Assembly (NCBI RefSeq): GCF_049445795.1 | Contig: NZ_JBMSDT010000001.1 | Span: 372,001-436,000 of the forward strand | Source: Larkinella sp049445795 | GTDB lineage: Bacteria > Bacteroidota > Bacteroidia > Cytophagales > Spirosomataceae | DNA: 64,000 bases | Direction: 5' to 3' | Part shown: positions 1 through 9,201 of the stretch, in pieces | Numbering within the stretch: the first letter of the stretch is position 1 | Layout of the letters: each line of letters begins with the position of its first letter | The notes under the pieces: model-generated | The model's database searches: none | What the model was told of the DNA's origin: nothing | The model's input: only the letters and a program-made list of their open reading frames with translations | Translations under genes and position numbers: made by a program

Positions 1-1
1 T

Positions 2-664
2 ATGAAAAACAAATTCCGTGATAATGGCCTGTCATTGATACTTCTGGTCCTGACAGGGCTTACCCTGGCGGGTAATCTGTACACCGGCTGGCACGATTTC
101 AATGATCAATTAACAGATTACGGCCGGTCGCCCATCTCATTCGGTGCTTACTTAACGAGCGGACACTGCATCGAGTCGGTTTTTGAAAACTGGGAGAGCG
201 AATTTCTGCAAATGGGGCTATATGTGCTTTTTACGGTTTTTCTGTACCAGAAAGGCTCCTCCGAATCCAAAGATCCCGACCAACCGGAAGAAGTAGACCG
301 TGAACCGTCGCCAAACCGACCGGGCGCACCCTGGCCGGTTCGTCGGGGAGGATTTATCCTCAAACTCTACAGCCATTCGCTCAGTCTGGCGTTCTTTCTG
401 CTCTTCCTGCTTTCTTTTATTCTCCACGCCTACGGCGGCATGAAAGAATACAATACCGAGCAGCTTCTGAAAGGCAAAAGTGAGCTGGTAACCTTCTGGC
501 AATTTATGGGCACCAATGAGTTCTGGTTTCAGTCGATGCAAAACTGGCAGAGCGAATTTCTGTCGGTGTTTTCCATCGTTGTCCTCTCAATCTATCTGCG
601 GCAGAAAGGATCGCCCGAATCGAAACCCGTCGATGCCCCGAACGACGAAACCGGCGGCTCATGA
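2..664 (+). CDS. DUF6766 family membrane protein
   Basis: The 220-residue protein has four hydrophobic segments (about residues 10-27, 70-82, 126-144 and 188-200), so it should be an inner-membrane protein. It is an internal duplication: each half ends with an NWxSEFL motif, a membrane span and a QKGSxESK tail (near residues 62-91 and 181-209), joined by a charged proline-rich linker. This architecture fits the DUF6766 family as I recall it; no biochemical role is known to me. The ATG at base 2 is the first codon available, so an upstream start outside the window cannot be excluded, although the N-terminus looks complete. A terminator-like hairpin follows 57 bases after the stop. Confidence 0.85.
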   Translation: MKNKFRDNGLSLILLVLTGLTLAGNLYTGWHDFNDQLTDYGRSPISFGAYLTSGHCIESVFENWESEFLQMGLYVLFTVFLYQKGSSESKDPDQPEEVDREPSPNRPGAPWPVRRGGFILKLYSHSLSLAFFLLFLLSFILHAYGGMKEYNTEQLLKGKSELVTFWQFMGTNEFWFQSMQNWQSEFLSVFSIVVLSIYLRQKGSPESKPVDAPNDETGGS

Positions 665-721
665 ATTTTATTTCCGGACATTTGCCCGTCTTTCTTTTTC
701 TTGCCAGCAGATTTTTTGTAA

Positions 722-750
722 AAAGACCCCACTTAGCGAGCGGGGTCTTT
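722..750 (+). terminator. Terminator-like hairpin
   Basis: AAAGACCCC pairs perfectly with GGGGTCTTT across an 11-base loop. T-rich sequence lies on both sides, so it could work in either direction. It sits between the DUF6766 gene and the S9 peptidase gene. Confidence 0.65.
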
Positions 751-922
751 CCAAATACCAATCGTCATAAGCAATAGCTGTTGTCTGGCACAAAAACCGG
801 GAAACCGGTCTAAACCGGTGATTGGCAATCCAATAGTGAGGCAACGGAACCAATTCGCGGCTGCCTTCTTCCGATATTTTCTGAGCCGGATTTTGTAGCT
901 TTAGGCGTGTGAATACATCCCT

Positions 923-3055
923 ATGAAAAAATATACGCTTTTAGGCCTCCTTATCGGGCTTTTCCTGCTCCGTCCGCTGGCGGGCTATTCCCAATCCTTT
1001 ACGCTTGAAGCCGTCCGCAGCTACCCGTTTCCCTCCGAATTGACGGCTTCGGCAAAGGGTTCCCGCCTTGCCTGGGTGTTTAACGAACAGGGACGCCGAA
1101 ATGTCTATGTCGCCGAAGGACCGACGTTTACCCCCCGAAAACTCACCAGTTATACCGAAGATGATGGTCAGGAGATCACGAGCCTGTCGATTTCGGCCGA
1201 TGGTAACTGGGTCGTTTACGTGCGCGGGGGCGATCACGGTTCCAATTGGGACGAGGCCCTGCCGGTCAACACCTCGGCGACTGCCCAACCCCTCAACGTG
1301 CGCATCTGGAGCGTTCCGTTCACGGGCGGAGAGCCCAAACTGCTGTCGGAAGGCGATGAGCCGGTGATTTCTCCGAAAAGCGATCAGGTGGTCTTCATCA
1401 AAAACCATCAGGTCTGGACGGCGGCTCTGGACGGCTCCCAGGCCCGAAACCTGTTTACGGTTCGGGGCGAAACCGGTTCACTGCAATGGTCGCCCGACGG
1501 CGCGCGGCTGGCGTTTGTCTGCAACCGGAGCGACCACGCGTTTATCGGTGTTTTTACCAATGCCAATACCCCGATTCAATGGCTGGCTCCCTCGTTCGCC
1601 CGCGACCGCTCCCCGCGCTGGTCGCCCGATGGCACCAAACTGGCTTTTGTTCGCACCACCGGCCTGGGCGGTGCGCCCGATTCGCTGCTGACCCGCAAAC
1701 ACCAGCCCTGGAGCATCTGGACGGTCGATCTAGCGTCGGGAAAAACGGCTCCGGTCTGGCAGGCTCCCAAAACCCTGGCCGGTTCGATTCCGACAACCCA
1801 CGGCGGTTTTAATCTGCACTGGGCCGCCAACGACCGCCTGGTTTTTCTGTCGTATCAGGATGGCTGGCCCCATCTGTATTCCATGCCTGCTTCGGGCGGT
1901 TCGCCGTTGCTGCTGACACCGGGGCCGTTCATGGCCGAACACATTCAGTTGAGCGCCGATCGGAAATGGTTACTTTTCAGTGGCAATACCGGCCCCGACA
2001 AACTTGACATCGACCGGCGGCACGTCGTGCGGGTTCCGGTTGACAAAGCCGCGATGGAAGTACTGACACCGGGCGACGGGCTGGAATGGACCCCGGTGCT
2101 GACGGGCGATGGTTCGACCGTTGCCTGCCTGAGCGCCACGGCCCAGCGCCCGCCCTTGCCCGCCGTGATGCCCTTCCCGAAAGGAACGCCCAAGCTGTTG
2201 GCCCAAAACCTGATTCCGGCCGATTTTCCGACGCCTAAGCTCGTGGTTCCCAAGCAAGTCGTTTTCAAATCGCCCGACGGCATGACGGTTCACGCCCAGC
2301 TTTTCGAGCCCACGAATAGCACCGGACAAAAACCGGACAATCGACTCCCCGCCATCATTTACGTTCACGGCGGTCCGTCGCGGCAGATGCAATTGGGCTG
2401 GAATTATTCGGATTATTACTCGAATGCTTATGCTTATAATCAATACCTGACGAGTCTCGGTTTTGCGGTTTTGTCGGTCAACTACCGGCTGGGCATTGGA
2501 TACGGCCACGCCTTTCAGCACCCGGCCGGGGGTGGTGCTACCGGGGCTTCCGAATACCAGGACATCCGGGCGGCTGCCGAGTGGCTCGCCCGTCAGCCCC
2601 AGATCGACGCCAGCCGGATCGGGGTTTACGGGGGTTCGTATGGAGGCTACCTGACAGCGCTGGCCCTGGCCCGCGACTCGAAGCTGTTTGCAGCCGGGGT
2701 TGACATTCACGGTGTTCATAATTTCCTGACCAGTCGGACAACTCCCGCTTCCAACCCGGCCGAGCCCATTCCGGATGCGGAGGCTGCCGCCAAAGTGGCC
2801 TGGGAATCCTCGCCGGTTTCGGCAGTTGGCACCTGGACCTCGCCGGTTTTGATCATCCACGGCGACGACGACCGCAATGTCCGCTTCAGCCAGAGCACCG
2901 ACCTCGTTCGTCGACTGGAAGCGAAAGGAGTGCCGATGGAAACGCTGGTCATTCCCGACGATACGCACCACTGGATGCGCCACGCCAACGCCCTGACCGT
3001 CGGTCAGGCCACCGCCGACTTTTTTAAACGGAAGTTGCTAAAACCGGTAAAATAA
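923..3055 (+). CDS. S9 family serine peptidase (prolyl oligopeptidase/DPP-IV type)
   Basis: Secreted or periplasmic exopeptidase of 710 residues. A signal peptide (residues 1-24, ending GYSQS) is followed by a TolB/WD40-like propeller (about 30-440) with repeated SPDG and SADG turns, then an alpha/beta hydrolase domain. The triad is visible: Ser572 in GGSYGG, Asp650 in HGDDDRNV and His682 in DDTHHW, in the order and spacing of family S9. Such enzymes trim peptides or process dipeptides; the exact specificity cannot be read here. The gene stands alone, with an 82-base gap to the next lipoprotein gene. The catalytic set is complete and the length is usual for the family. Confidence 0.93.
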   Translation: MKKYTLLGLLIGLFLLRPLAGYSQSFTLEAVRSYPFPSELTASAKGSRLAWVFNEQGRRNVYVAEGPTFTPRKLTSYTEDDGQEITSLSISADGNWVVYVRGGDHGSNWDEALPVNTSATAQPLNVRIWSVPFTGGEPKLLSEGDEPVISPKSDQVVFIKNHQVWTAALDGSQARNLFTVRGETGSLQWSPDGARLAFVCNRSDHAFIGVFTNANTPIQWLAPSFARDRSPRWSPDGTKLAFVRTTGLGGAPDSLLTRKHQPWSIWTVDLASGKTAPVWQAPKTLAGSIPTTHGGFNLHWAANDRLVFLSYQDGWPHLYSMPASGGSPLLLTPGPFMAEHIQLSADRKWLLFSGNTGPDKLDIDRRHVVRVPVDKAAMEVLTPGDGLEWTPVLTGDGSTVACLSATAQRPPLPAVMPFPKGTPKLLAQNLIPADFPTPKLVVPKQVVFKSPDGMTVHAQLFEPTNSTGQKPDNRLPAIIYVHGGPSRQMQLGWNYSDYYSNAYAYNQYLTSLGFAVLSVNYRLGIGYGHAFQHPAGGGATGASEYQDIRAAAEWLARQPQIDASRIGVYGGSYGGYLTALALARDSKLFAAGVDIHGVHNFLTSRTTPASNPAEPIPDAEAAAKVAWESSPVSAVGTWTSPVLIIHGDDDRNVRFSQSTDLVRRLEAKGVPMETLVIPDDTHHWMRHANALTVGQATADFFKRKLLKPVK

Positions 3056-3136
3056 CGGCCTAAAAACTCGTCGGTTACAACGTTTGCCGGAAAAACCGGG
3101 TCATTTGAGCAGCTTTATCCATCCGATTTTATCCGT

Positions 3137-3463
3137 ATGAACCGCCTGGTATACATTTGCTTTCTCAGGTTGTCCTTGCTGTTGCTGGCCTGCGACGAGA
3201 ACATTAAACCCGAAATCATCATCCTTCAGGTGGCCGATCACCAGGTCGACTGCACGGGCGTTGGTCCGCAGAAATGCTTGTTGATCAAAGAGGGAGACGC
3301 CACCAACTGGGCCTATTTTTACCAGCAAATCGAAGGGTTCGAGTATACAGCCGGTTTTGAGTACAAACTCAGGGTCCGGCGCGAAAACGTGAAAAACCCA
3401 CCCGCCGACGGTTCCAGTGCCCGTTATGTGCTGGTCGAGGTACTGGAAAAAAACAAAACCTAG
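3137..3463 (+). CDS. DUF4377 domain lipoprotein
   Basis: Short lipoprotein of 108 residues. The first 19 residues form a signal peptide with lipobox LLAC and lipidated Cys19. The mature part carries the DUF4377 pattern: a Cys, GVGPQKCLL, then W-x-Y-F-Y-x-x-I-x-GF and a C-terminal NPPADGSSARYVL segment. In related proteins this domain often sits beside HslJ/META domains and is proposed to be envelope-stress related; the function is unknown. It is probably monocistronic. Confidence 0.85.
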   Translation: MNRLVYICFLRLSLLLLACDENIKPEIIILQVADHQVDCTGVGPQKCLLIKEGDATNWAYFYQQIEGFEYTAGFEYKLRVRRENVKNPPADGSSARYVLVEVLEKNKT

Positions 3464-3650
3464 CGATGCGGAATCTTATTTCAATTCTTTGGGTCATTTT
3501 TTCGATCACGACCGTTCAGGCGCAACGCTGGCAAGGGCAAATTGGCACCAATTTAGCTATTTTGAATTACCGGCTGGGGCGGTTGTGAACGTGCAGCAAA
3601 TGAATTGTGTTGGTTGTTTATCTTTGATGACTAAATCCGTTACTGACAGC

Positions 3651-3851
3651 ATGAAAGCAACCATTGAATTAAATGATGAGATTCTACAGGAAACCATGCA
3701 ACTCAGCCATATCCATACCCCCGAAGATGTGATCCGAACGGCTTTGTATGAGTTTTTACGCAAACTAAAAAAGCAGGAATTAGCCGCAATGCGCGGGGTC
3801 ATTCAATGGGAAGGCGATTTAGACCAAATGCGCACGACGCCCAATGAATGA
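3651..3851 (+). CDS. VapB-type antitoxin (type II TA system)
   Basis: A 66-residue protein. The start MKATIELNDEILQ is typical of ribbon-helix-helix antitoxins of the DUF2191/VapB group, followed by a helix with EDVIRTALYEFLRK and an acidic C-terminal tail suited to binding a PIN toxin. The frame stays open upstream to 3417, but the domain begins at ATG 3651, so that start was chosen. It overlaps the next gene by 8 bases, as expected for a translationally coupled antitoxin-toxin pair. The antitoxin looks intact while its toxin partner is shortened. Confidence 0.8.
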   Translation: MKATIELNDEILQETMQLSHIHTPEDVIRTALYEFLRKLKKQELAAMRGVIQWEGDLDQMRTTPNE

Positions 3852-4125
3852 TCTGCTTTTCGACAGTTCTGTTTGGATTAATTTCTTCAGAAATAGTAAG
3901 AATCCACAATTAGAAGCTGATCCTTACCGAATGGCGGATAAAGCGGCCGGATTATATCGCTCGCTCCGCCAATCCGGGACTACGGTTCGTAAACCTAATG
4001 ATTGCCTTATTGCGGCTTATGCGATCCATTTTAACCTGAAATTGGTCCATAACGACATCGATTTTGATAGAATCGTGACCCATTTACCCGTTCCTGAAGG
4101 CGTTTTACGGGTTTGGTTTCCTTAA
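3844..4125 (+). CDS. PIN-domain toxin VapC, internally deleted
   Basis: The 93 residues keep the two ends of a VapC toxin: the first acidic motif in LLFDSSVWINFF (Asp7) and the later active-site region KPNDCLIAAYAI followed by LVHNDIDFD. VapC proteins of this type are usually about 130 residues; roughly 40 central residues, including the helix that normally carries the second acidic residue, are missing between PQLE and ADPYR, without loss of frame. Loss of ribonuclease activity is inferred. The gene overlaps the antitoxin by 8 bases. It may be a defused toxin kept by drift or as a regulatory partner. Confidence 0.75.
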   Translation: MNDLLFDSSVWINFFRNSKNPQLEADPYRMADKAAGLYRSLRQSGTTVRKPNDCLIAAYAIHFNLKLVHNDIDFDRIVTHLPVPEGVLRVWFP

Positions 4126-4194
4126 CAAGTTATCCTGGACTCTTTTTTTATTCCTGATCAAGTCCCAACTTGCTGCTTTTAACCCAATTTCTTC

Positions 4195-5277
4195 ATGTCA
4201 ACTCCAAATTCCCCGGTGCGGGTGCTCGTTGTCGGTTGCGGCAACATGGGCGCTTCGCACGCCATAGCGTATTCCACCACCGACGGTTTTGAAATCTGCG
4301 GCATCGTGTCGACCGGCAAAAGTAAAGAAGTACTCAATGAGCGGCTCGGCGGTGGCTATCCCCTGTTCAGCGATCTGACGACCGCTTTGCAGGAAACCAA
4401 GCCTGATGCGGTTTGCATTTCCACCTATCCCGACACCCACGAAGCCTTCGCCATCCAGTCGCTCGAAAGCGGCTGCCATGTGTTCATCGAAAAACCGCTG
4501 GCCGATACCGTCGAGGGCGCCGAGCGCGTGGTGGCGGCTGCCGAAAAAGCCGGGAAGAAAGTGGTGGTGGGCTACATTCTGCGGCACCATCCGTCCTGGG
4601 AAAAATTTGTGGAAGTGGCGCAGGGGCTGGGCCGGCCGCTCGTGATGCGCATGAACCTGAACCAGCAAAGCCACGGCTACATGTGGACGGTCCACCGGAA
4701 CCTGATGAAAAGCCTCAGCCCGATTGTCGATTGCGGGGTGCATTACATCGATGTGATGTGCCAGATGACACGCTCGAAACCGCTGCAGGTCAACGCCATC
4801 GGTGCCCGGCTGACCGAGGAAATTCCGGCGGGCAACTACAATTACGGCCAATTGCAGATCCGGTTTGAAGACGGTTCGGTGGGTTGGTACGAAGCCGGTT
4901 GGGGACCGATGATGAGCGAAACCGCCTTTTTCGTAAAGGATGTAATCGGCCCGAAAGGCTGCGTGTCGATTGTGGCCAAGAACGCGGGCGGGGCCGGAAA
5001 GTCCGACAACGTCGACGCCCACACCAAGACCGAATCGCTGCGGGTTCACCACGCGCCCCTGGACGCCAACGACCAGTTCGTGCAGGAAGACACCTGGATC
5101 GACATGCAGGACGAGCCCGACCACCAGGAACTGTGCAACCGCGAACAACGGTTTTTCCTGAACGCCATCCGCGAGAACGTCGACCTGACCGACCACTTGC
5201 AGGACGCCGTCAACAGCCTGCGCATCGCCTTCGCCTGTGATGAATCCGTCCGGACGGGGCAGCCGGTGATGTTGTAA
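4195..5277 (+). CDS. Gfo/Idh/MocA family oxidoreductase
   Basis: NAD(P)-dependent oxidoreductase of 360 residues, probably acting on a sugar, inositol or related polyol in the cytoplasm. The N-terminal Rossmann fold shows VLVVGCGNMGASHA (GxGxxG, residues 9-22). The family motif EKPLADT follows around residue 100, and the C-terminal domain contains the GVHYIDVM helix with the His that usually takes part in catalysis. Length and domain order are normal. The substrate cannot be told. It is followed 66 bases later by a thioredoxin-like gene with no clear functional link. Confidence 0.92.
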   Translation: MSTPNSPVRVLVVGCGNMGASHAIAYSTTDGFEICGIVSTGKSKEVLNERLGGGYPLFSDLTTALQETKPDAVCISTYPDTHEAFAIQSLESGCHVFIEKPLADTVEGAERVVAAAEKAGKKVVVGYILRHHPSWEKFVEVAQGLGRPLVMRMNLNQQSHGYMWTVHRNLMKSLSPIVDCGVHYIDVMCQMTRSKPLQVNAIGARLTEEIPAGNYNYGQLQIRFEDGSVGWYEAGWGPMMSETAFFVKDVIGPKGCVSIVAKNAGGAGKSDNVDAHTKTESLRVHHAPLDANDQFVQEDTWIDMQDEPDHQELCNREQRFFLNAIRENVDLTDHLQDAVNSLRIAFACDESVRTGQPVML

Positions 5278-5343
5278 CTTCATTTCGTTACTCCGTTTTC
5301 GCTGGCGTGTTGTCAGTGAAAACGGACTTTCCCTTCATCAGCC

Positions 5344-5853
5344 ATGAAAACTTTCTTCTTCTCACTCCTGCTACTCACTACACTTACGTCGGCAACTTTC
5401 GCCCAGCAAACCGCCAAGCCGACCATTTACAACCCGAAAGCCGACGCGCAGCAGGACATCCGGAACGCCGTGGCCAAAGCCGGACGCGAAGGCAAGCACG
5501 TGCTGCTGCAAATCGGCGGCAACTGGTGCTCCTGGTGCATCCGGTTTCATAACCTGGTCCATGCCGACACGGCGCTGAACCGCCTGCTCAACCAAAATTA
5601 TGAACTGCTGCTGGTCAATTACAGCCCGGAAAACAAAAATGAGGCTACGCTGGCGCAGTTGGGCTATCCGCAACGATTCGGCTTCCCGGTTTTTTTGATT
5701 CTCGATGGGAAGGGAAACCGGCTGCATACCCAGAATTCGGCCTATCTGGAAGAAGGCAAGGGCCACAGCCCGAAGCTGGTGGCCGAGTTTTTGCAGCAGT
5801 GGTCGCCCAAAGCCCTCGATCCCAACTCGTATCGCCCGAAGTCCGGCAACTAA
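5344..5853 (+). CDS. Periplasmic thioredoxin family protein
   Basis: A 169-residue exported thioredoxin-fold protein. Signal peptide of about 20 residues ending TFAQQ, then the redox motif WCSWC (CxxC, about residues 60-64) and the cis-proline region FGFPVFLILDGKG. The family (thioredoxin_7 type) acts as a thiol-disulfide oxidoreductase in the envelope. The length is normal and the redox cysteines are present. Confidence 0.88.
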   Translation: MKTFFFSLLLLTTLTSATFAQQTAKPTIYNPKADAQQDIRNAVAKAGREGKHVLLQIGGNWCSWCIRFHNLVHADTALNRLLNQNYELLLVNYSPENKNEATLAQLGYPQRFGFPVFLILDGKGNRLHTQNSAYLEEGKGHSPKLVAEFLQQWSPKALDPNSYRPKSGN

Positions 5854-5963
5854 CGCAGGGGCCTGTAACCAACCAGGGTGCGCTAAGATCAGCCGTTCAC
5901 TCAATAAATTGCGGCTCAACGGGTTGACGGTCTATCTTTAATGTGCCACAAACGACGACTTTC

Positions 5964-6482
5964 ATGAGAAACCGGTTTATCCCGAAAACGGCGCTGTTAC
6001 TGGGTAGCTTCATGCTTTATGCTTCCCGACTCGTTGCCCAAACCCCGACGGATTCGGTCGCCATTCAAACGATTCTCCAGCAGGAAAACACGGCCTGGAA
6101 CCGGGGCGATGCGGTTGCCTACGCCCAGCCGTTTGCCGAAAACGGCACGTTCACCAATATTGTAGGCCTCTTTTTTATCGGACGCAAAGGCTTCATCGAA
6201 CGGCATGAACAGATTTTCAACACAGTTTTCAAGAAAACGACCCTCGATCAAAAACTGGTCTCGCTCCGGTTTATCCGCCCCGATGCCGCCGTGGTGGAAA
6301 CGTTGACGTGGATCACGGGCATTTCACCAGCGGGCCCACCGCCCGGAACGAAACTCCACACCGACGGACGGCTCTACACCCGGCTCCAGCAAATCATGGT
6401 CAAAACCGGTCAGAAGTGGGAAATTGTGTCTTATCACAATGTGGACGTAAAGCCCGGTATTCCGCTTCCCGAACTTCGGTAA
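5964..6482 (+). CDS. SgcJ/EcaC-like NTF2-fold secreted protein
   Basis: 172 residues from ATG 5964; an in-frame GTG lies 21 bases upstream but the signal peptide (to about LVAQ, residue 26) starts at the ATG. The mature part matches the SgcJ/EcaC-DUF4440 branch of the NTF2-like superfamily: AIQTILQQENTAWNRGDAVAYAQ, then FTNIVG, GRKGFIERHEQIF, and a final strand QKWEIVSYHNVDV. These are small cone-shaped ligand-binding or enzyme folds; the reaction is unknown. Confidence 0.85.
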   Translation: MRNRFIPKTALLLGSFMLYASRLVAQTPTDSVAIQTILQQENTAWNRGDAVAYAQPFAENGTFTNIVGLFFIGRKGFIERHEQIFNTVFKKTTLDQKLVSLRFIRPDAAVVETLTWITGISPAGPPPGTKLHTDGRLYTRLQQIMVKTGQKWEIVSYHNVDVKPGIPLPELR

Positions 6483-6566
6483 GCAATTTTCTTTTGGGAC
6501 CAGTGGAGCGGAAACAAAAACTCAGCACAATCCGTTGGAGTGGTAAATCGTAAACCTTGTACGCCA

Positions 6567-7028
6567 ATGGCACGACCGAATCCCGACTTGATCGACGCAA
6601 TGCGCCGAACCGCCCGTAAACTTCAGGAGGGGGCCCCGTATCAGTGGGGGCACATGGGCGGCTGCAACTGCGGTAACCTCGCTCAGGAACTCACCAAACT
6701 TACGAAAGACCAGATTCACGCCTACGCCATGCAACGCTACGGCGACTGGAACGAGCAGGTGGCCGACTACTGCCCGACCAGCTTTATGCCTATCGATTTG
6801 GTCATCAGCGAAATGGTACAGGCCGGTTTGTCGCTCGAAGACCTGAAGAACCTGGAAAAACTGTCGGACCGGCGGGTGCTGGCCCGGTTTCCACTCGAAA
6901 AACGCTTCCTGCGTCATAACCAGCGCGACGACGTGGTAGCTTACCTGACGGAATGGGCTGCCCTGCTCGAAGAGGAACTGCTGGCCCAGATTAAACTACC
7001 CGAACTCGAAACCGAAGCGGTTTTATAA
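6567..7028 (+). CDS. Conserved hypothetical protein with CNC motif
   Basis: 153 residues from ATG 6567, which is preferred over a GTG at 6540 because the conserved-looking region begins MARPNPDLIDAMRRTA. No signal peptide or membrane segment; probably cytosolic and mostly helical. The most striking part is WGHMGGCNCGNLAQELTKL, a Cys-x-Cys near residue 33, followed by a third Cys in DYCPTSF. These might bind a metal, but I do not recognise the family. A strong terminator follows 22 bases after the stop. Confidence 0.75.
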   Translation: MARPNPDLIDAMRRTARKLQEGAPYQWGHMGGCNCGNLAQELTKLTKDQIHAYAMQRYGDWNEQVADYCPTSFMPIDLVISEMVQAGLSLEDLKNLEKLSDRRVLARFPLEKRFLRHNQRDDVVAYLTEWAALLEEELLAQIKLPELETEAVL

Positions 7029-7050
7029 CCCTTCCAACACGGAAAAGCGC

Positions 7051-7082
7051 AGGGAACCGGATTTCGGTTCCCTGTTTTGTTT
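7051..7082 (+). terminator. Rho-independent terminator
   Basis: AGGGAACC pairs with GGTTCCCT over a 7-base loop and is followed by GTTTTGTTT. It closes the unit ending at 7028. Confidence 0.82.
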
Positions 7083-7192
7083 ACAGGCCGAAAGCCACTC
7101 CGGCACCTGAAGCCGTAGGAATGACGCCTGACCCAGTCAGCCTGAGTTCAACTAAGGGTATTATAAACGGCGGGATTTCAGCTTTTAGAGGT

Positions 7193-9058
7193 ATGATCCT
7201 TCCGAAACGCACTTGTCTCCTGCTTTTTTTCCTGCTGTTCCACGCCGGTTTGGTCGCCCAGACGCCCGATTCGCTGGAGGTCCGTTCGCCCAACGGTCGT
7301 CTTCGGTTCGTCTTTTCGATTCGGGCGGAGGGCGTGCCGACTTACGAAATTCAGGATCAGAACCGGCCTGTCATCTTGCCTTCTGCCCTGGGTCTGAGTG
7401 CCAATCCGAACGGACGGAACACGGGCTGGGACCGGGGGCTGCGGATTCTGTCGGTGAGCCGAATCCGGCGGGATACGGTCTGGAAACCGGTTTGGGGAGA
7501 ACGCTCCCTCATTCTCGACCGCTACAACGAACTGGTGATCACGCTCCGGCACGAAGCCGCCGACCGGGGCACTCTGCAACTCGTGGCCCGGGCCTATGAT
7601 GAAGGCATCGCGTTCCGGTATTCGTTTCCCGAAAACATCCGGACCCAGATTCTGGATTTCGGGCAGGAGCAGACGCATTTTACGTTGCCCGCTGACACCA
7701 AAGCCTATTTTACCGACCACGCCCAGGGCAGTTACGAAGAACGCGCCCCCAGTGGCTGGAAACAACCTGCCGAATTGCCGCTTACGCTGAAACTGGCCAA
7801 CGGCACCTGGGCCTGCATTGCCCAGGCCGAACAGACCAACTACCCCCGCATCCGGCTGCAAACGACCAGCAACGGCCAACTGGTCAGCCGCCTGTTTGGA
7901 GACGTGACCGAGACCTCGCCCTATGCCCTGCCCTGGCGGGTAGTGCTGGTGGCCAATCGGCCGGGCGAATTGCTGGAACACAACTACCTGATTCAGAACC
8001 TGAACCCGCCGACCCAACTAAAAGACGTAAGCTGGATTCAGCCGGGGAAAGTGATGCGGGAGGTCACGCTTTCGACTGCGGGGGCCAAGAAGCTGGTCGA
8101 TTTTGCCGTGGAACAGAACATCGAATACATCCACTTCGACGCGGGCTGGTACGGGCACGAATACGAAGTCGGTTCGGATGCCACCACCGTGACGGTCGAT
8201 CCCCGGCGGAATCCGAAGGGGGACCTTAATTTGCCGGAAGCCATCCGCTACGCCCGCTCGAAGGGCAAAAAGGTCATTCTGTACGTCAACCATCGGGCGC
8301 TCGAACGCCAGCTCGACTCCCTGTTTCCGCTGTATCAGCGATGGGGCGTCAGCGGGATCAAATTCGGTTTTGTACACACCGGCTCACACCGCTGGACGGT
8401 CTGGCTGCATGAGGCCGTCCGGAAAGCCGCCCAACACCAGTTGGTTATCGACATTCACGACGAGTACAGCCCGACCGGTTTCAGCCGGACATTTCCGAAC
8501 CTGCTGACGCAGGAAGGCATCCGGGGCAACGAGGAATTTCCGGATGCAACCCATAACACCGTCCTGCCGTTTACCCGCTTCATTGCGGGAGCCGCCGATT
8601 ACACCTTTTGTTTCAACGAACCCCGGCTCAAAAACACGAAAGGGCACCAACTGGCGCTGCCGGTGATTTACTTCAGCCCGCTGCAATACCTGTATTGGTA
8701 CGGAAAACCTGAACATTACCCGGACCGGACTGAAATTTCGTTCTGGAAAAACCTGCCGACGGTTTGGGACGATACGAAAGTAATTGAAGGCGCGCCCGGG
8801 CAGTGGGTCTCGGTTGCCCGGCGGAAGGGCAACGACTGGTACCTGGGCACTATCACCAGCACGGAACCCCGTACGGTGGCCCTTCCCCTGAACTTTCTGG
8901 AACCCGGAAAAACCTACACGGCGGAGTGCCATGAGGACGACGGCACGGGCAAGGTTCGGAAAACCGTTCGGACCGTAACCGCCAAAGACAAGCTCCCGGC
9001 TTCCTTGCTGGCGTCGGGTGGGCAGGCGGTTTTACTAAAACTTAATTCCGGGAAGTAA
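7193..9058 (+). CDS. Glycoside hydrolase family 97 enzyme
   Basis: Exported alpha-glycosidase of 621 residues. The start at 7193 gives a signal peptide (to VAQT). An N-terminal beta-sandwich (SPNGRLRFVFSI, NTGWDRGL) is followed by a TIM barrel (HFDAGWYGHEY) and a C-terminal beta domain ending SGGQAVLLKL. Acidic candidates Glu424 (HDEYSPTG) and Glu441/Glu447 (QEGIRGNEEF) are present. Where retaining GH97 members carry the nucleophile Asp, this protein has Gly392 (GIKFGF). As I recall, inverting members such as SusB also lack that Asp, so an inverting mechanism is inferred. Family members cleave alpha-glucosides or alpha-galactosides. No SusCD genes adjoin it. Confidence 0.9.
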   Translation: MILPKRTCLLLFFLLFHAGLVAQTPDSLEVRSPNGRLRFVFSIRAEGVPTYEIQDQNRPVILPSALGLSANPNGRNTGWDRGLRILSVSRIRRDTVWKPVWGERSLILDRYNELVITLRHEAADRGTLQLVARAYDEGIAFRYSFPENIRTQILDFGQEQTHFTLPADTKAYFTDHAQGSYEERAPSGWKQPAELPLTLKLANGTWACIAQAEQTNYPRIRLQTTSNGQLVSRLFGDVTETSPYALPWRVVLVANRPGELLEHNYLIQNLNPPTQLKDVSWIQPGKVMREVTLSTAGAKKLVDFAVEQNIEYIHFDAGWYGHEYEVGSDATTVTVDPRRNPKGDLNLPEAIRYARSKGKKVILYVNHRALERQLDSLFPLYQRWGVSGIKFGFVHTGSHRWTVWLHEAVRKAAQHQLVIDIHDEYSPTGFSRTFPNLLTQEGIRGNEEFPDATHNTVLPFTRFIAGAADYTFCFNEPRLKNTKGHQLALPVIYFSPLQYLYWYGKPEHYPDRTEISFWKNLPTVWDDTKVIEGAPGQWVSVARRKGNDWYLGTITSTEPRTVALPLNFLEPGKTYTAECHEDDGTGKVRKTVRTVTAKDKLPASLLASGGQAVLLKLNSGK

Positions 9059-9201
9059 AGCAGCTTTAGCCCGGAATAGTTCAATTGTAAAGCTGCGTAT
9101 GGCAGCAACAATCAGTGCGGTATCTAACGAGGGTCAGTTTAATTGGCTGGGCAAACTGCCAATTTTGTATCATTCCTTGTCGACTAGATACCGTGCTGAC
9201 C

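Noticed and set aside
1970..2983. 337-codon minus-strand ORF inside the S9 peptidase gene
   Set aside because: Shadow frame; the plus-strand protein has complete catalytic motifs.
4198..5283. 361-codon ORF on the minus strand spanning the whole Gfo/Idh/MocA gene
   Set aside because: GC-rich antisense frame of a well-supported gene; composition is His/Val-rich without any domain.
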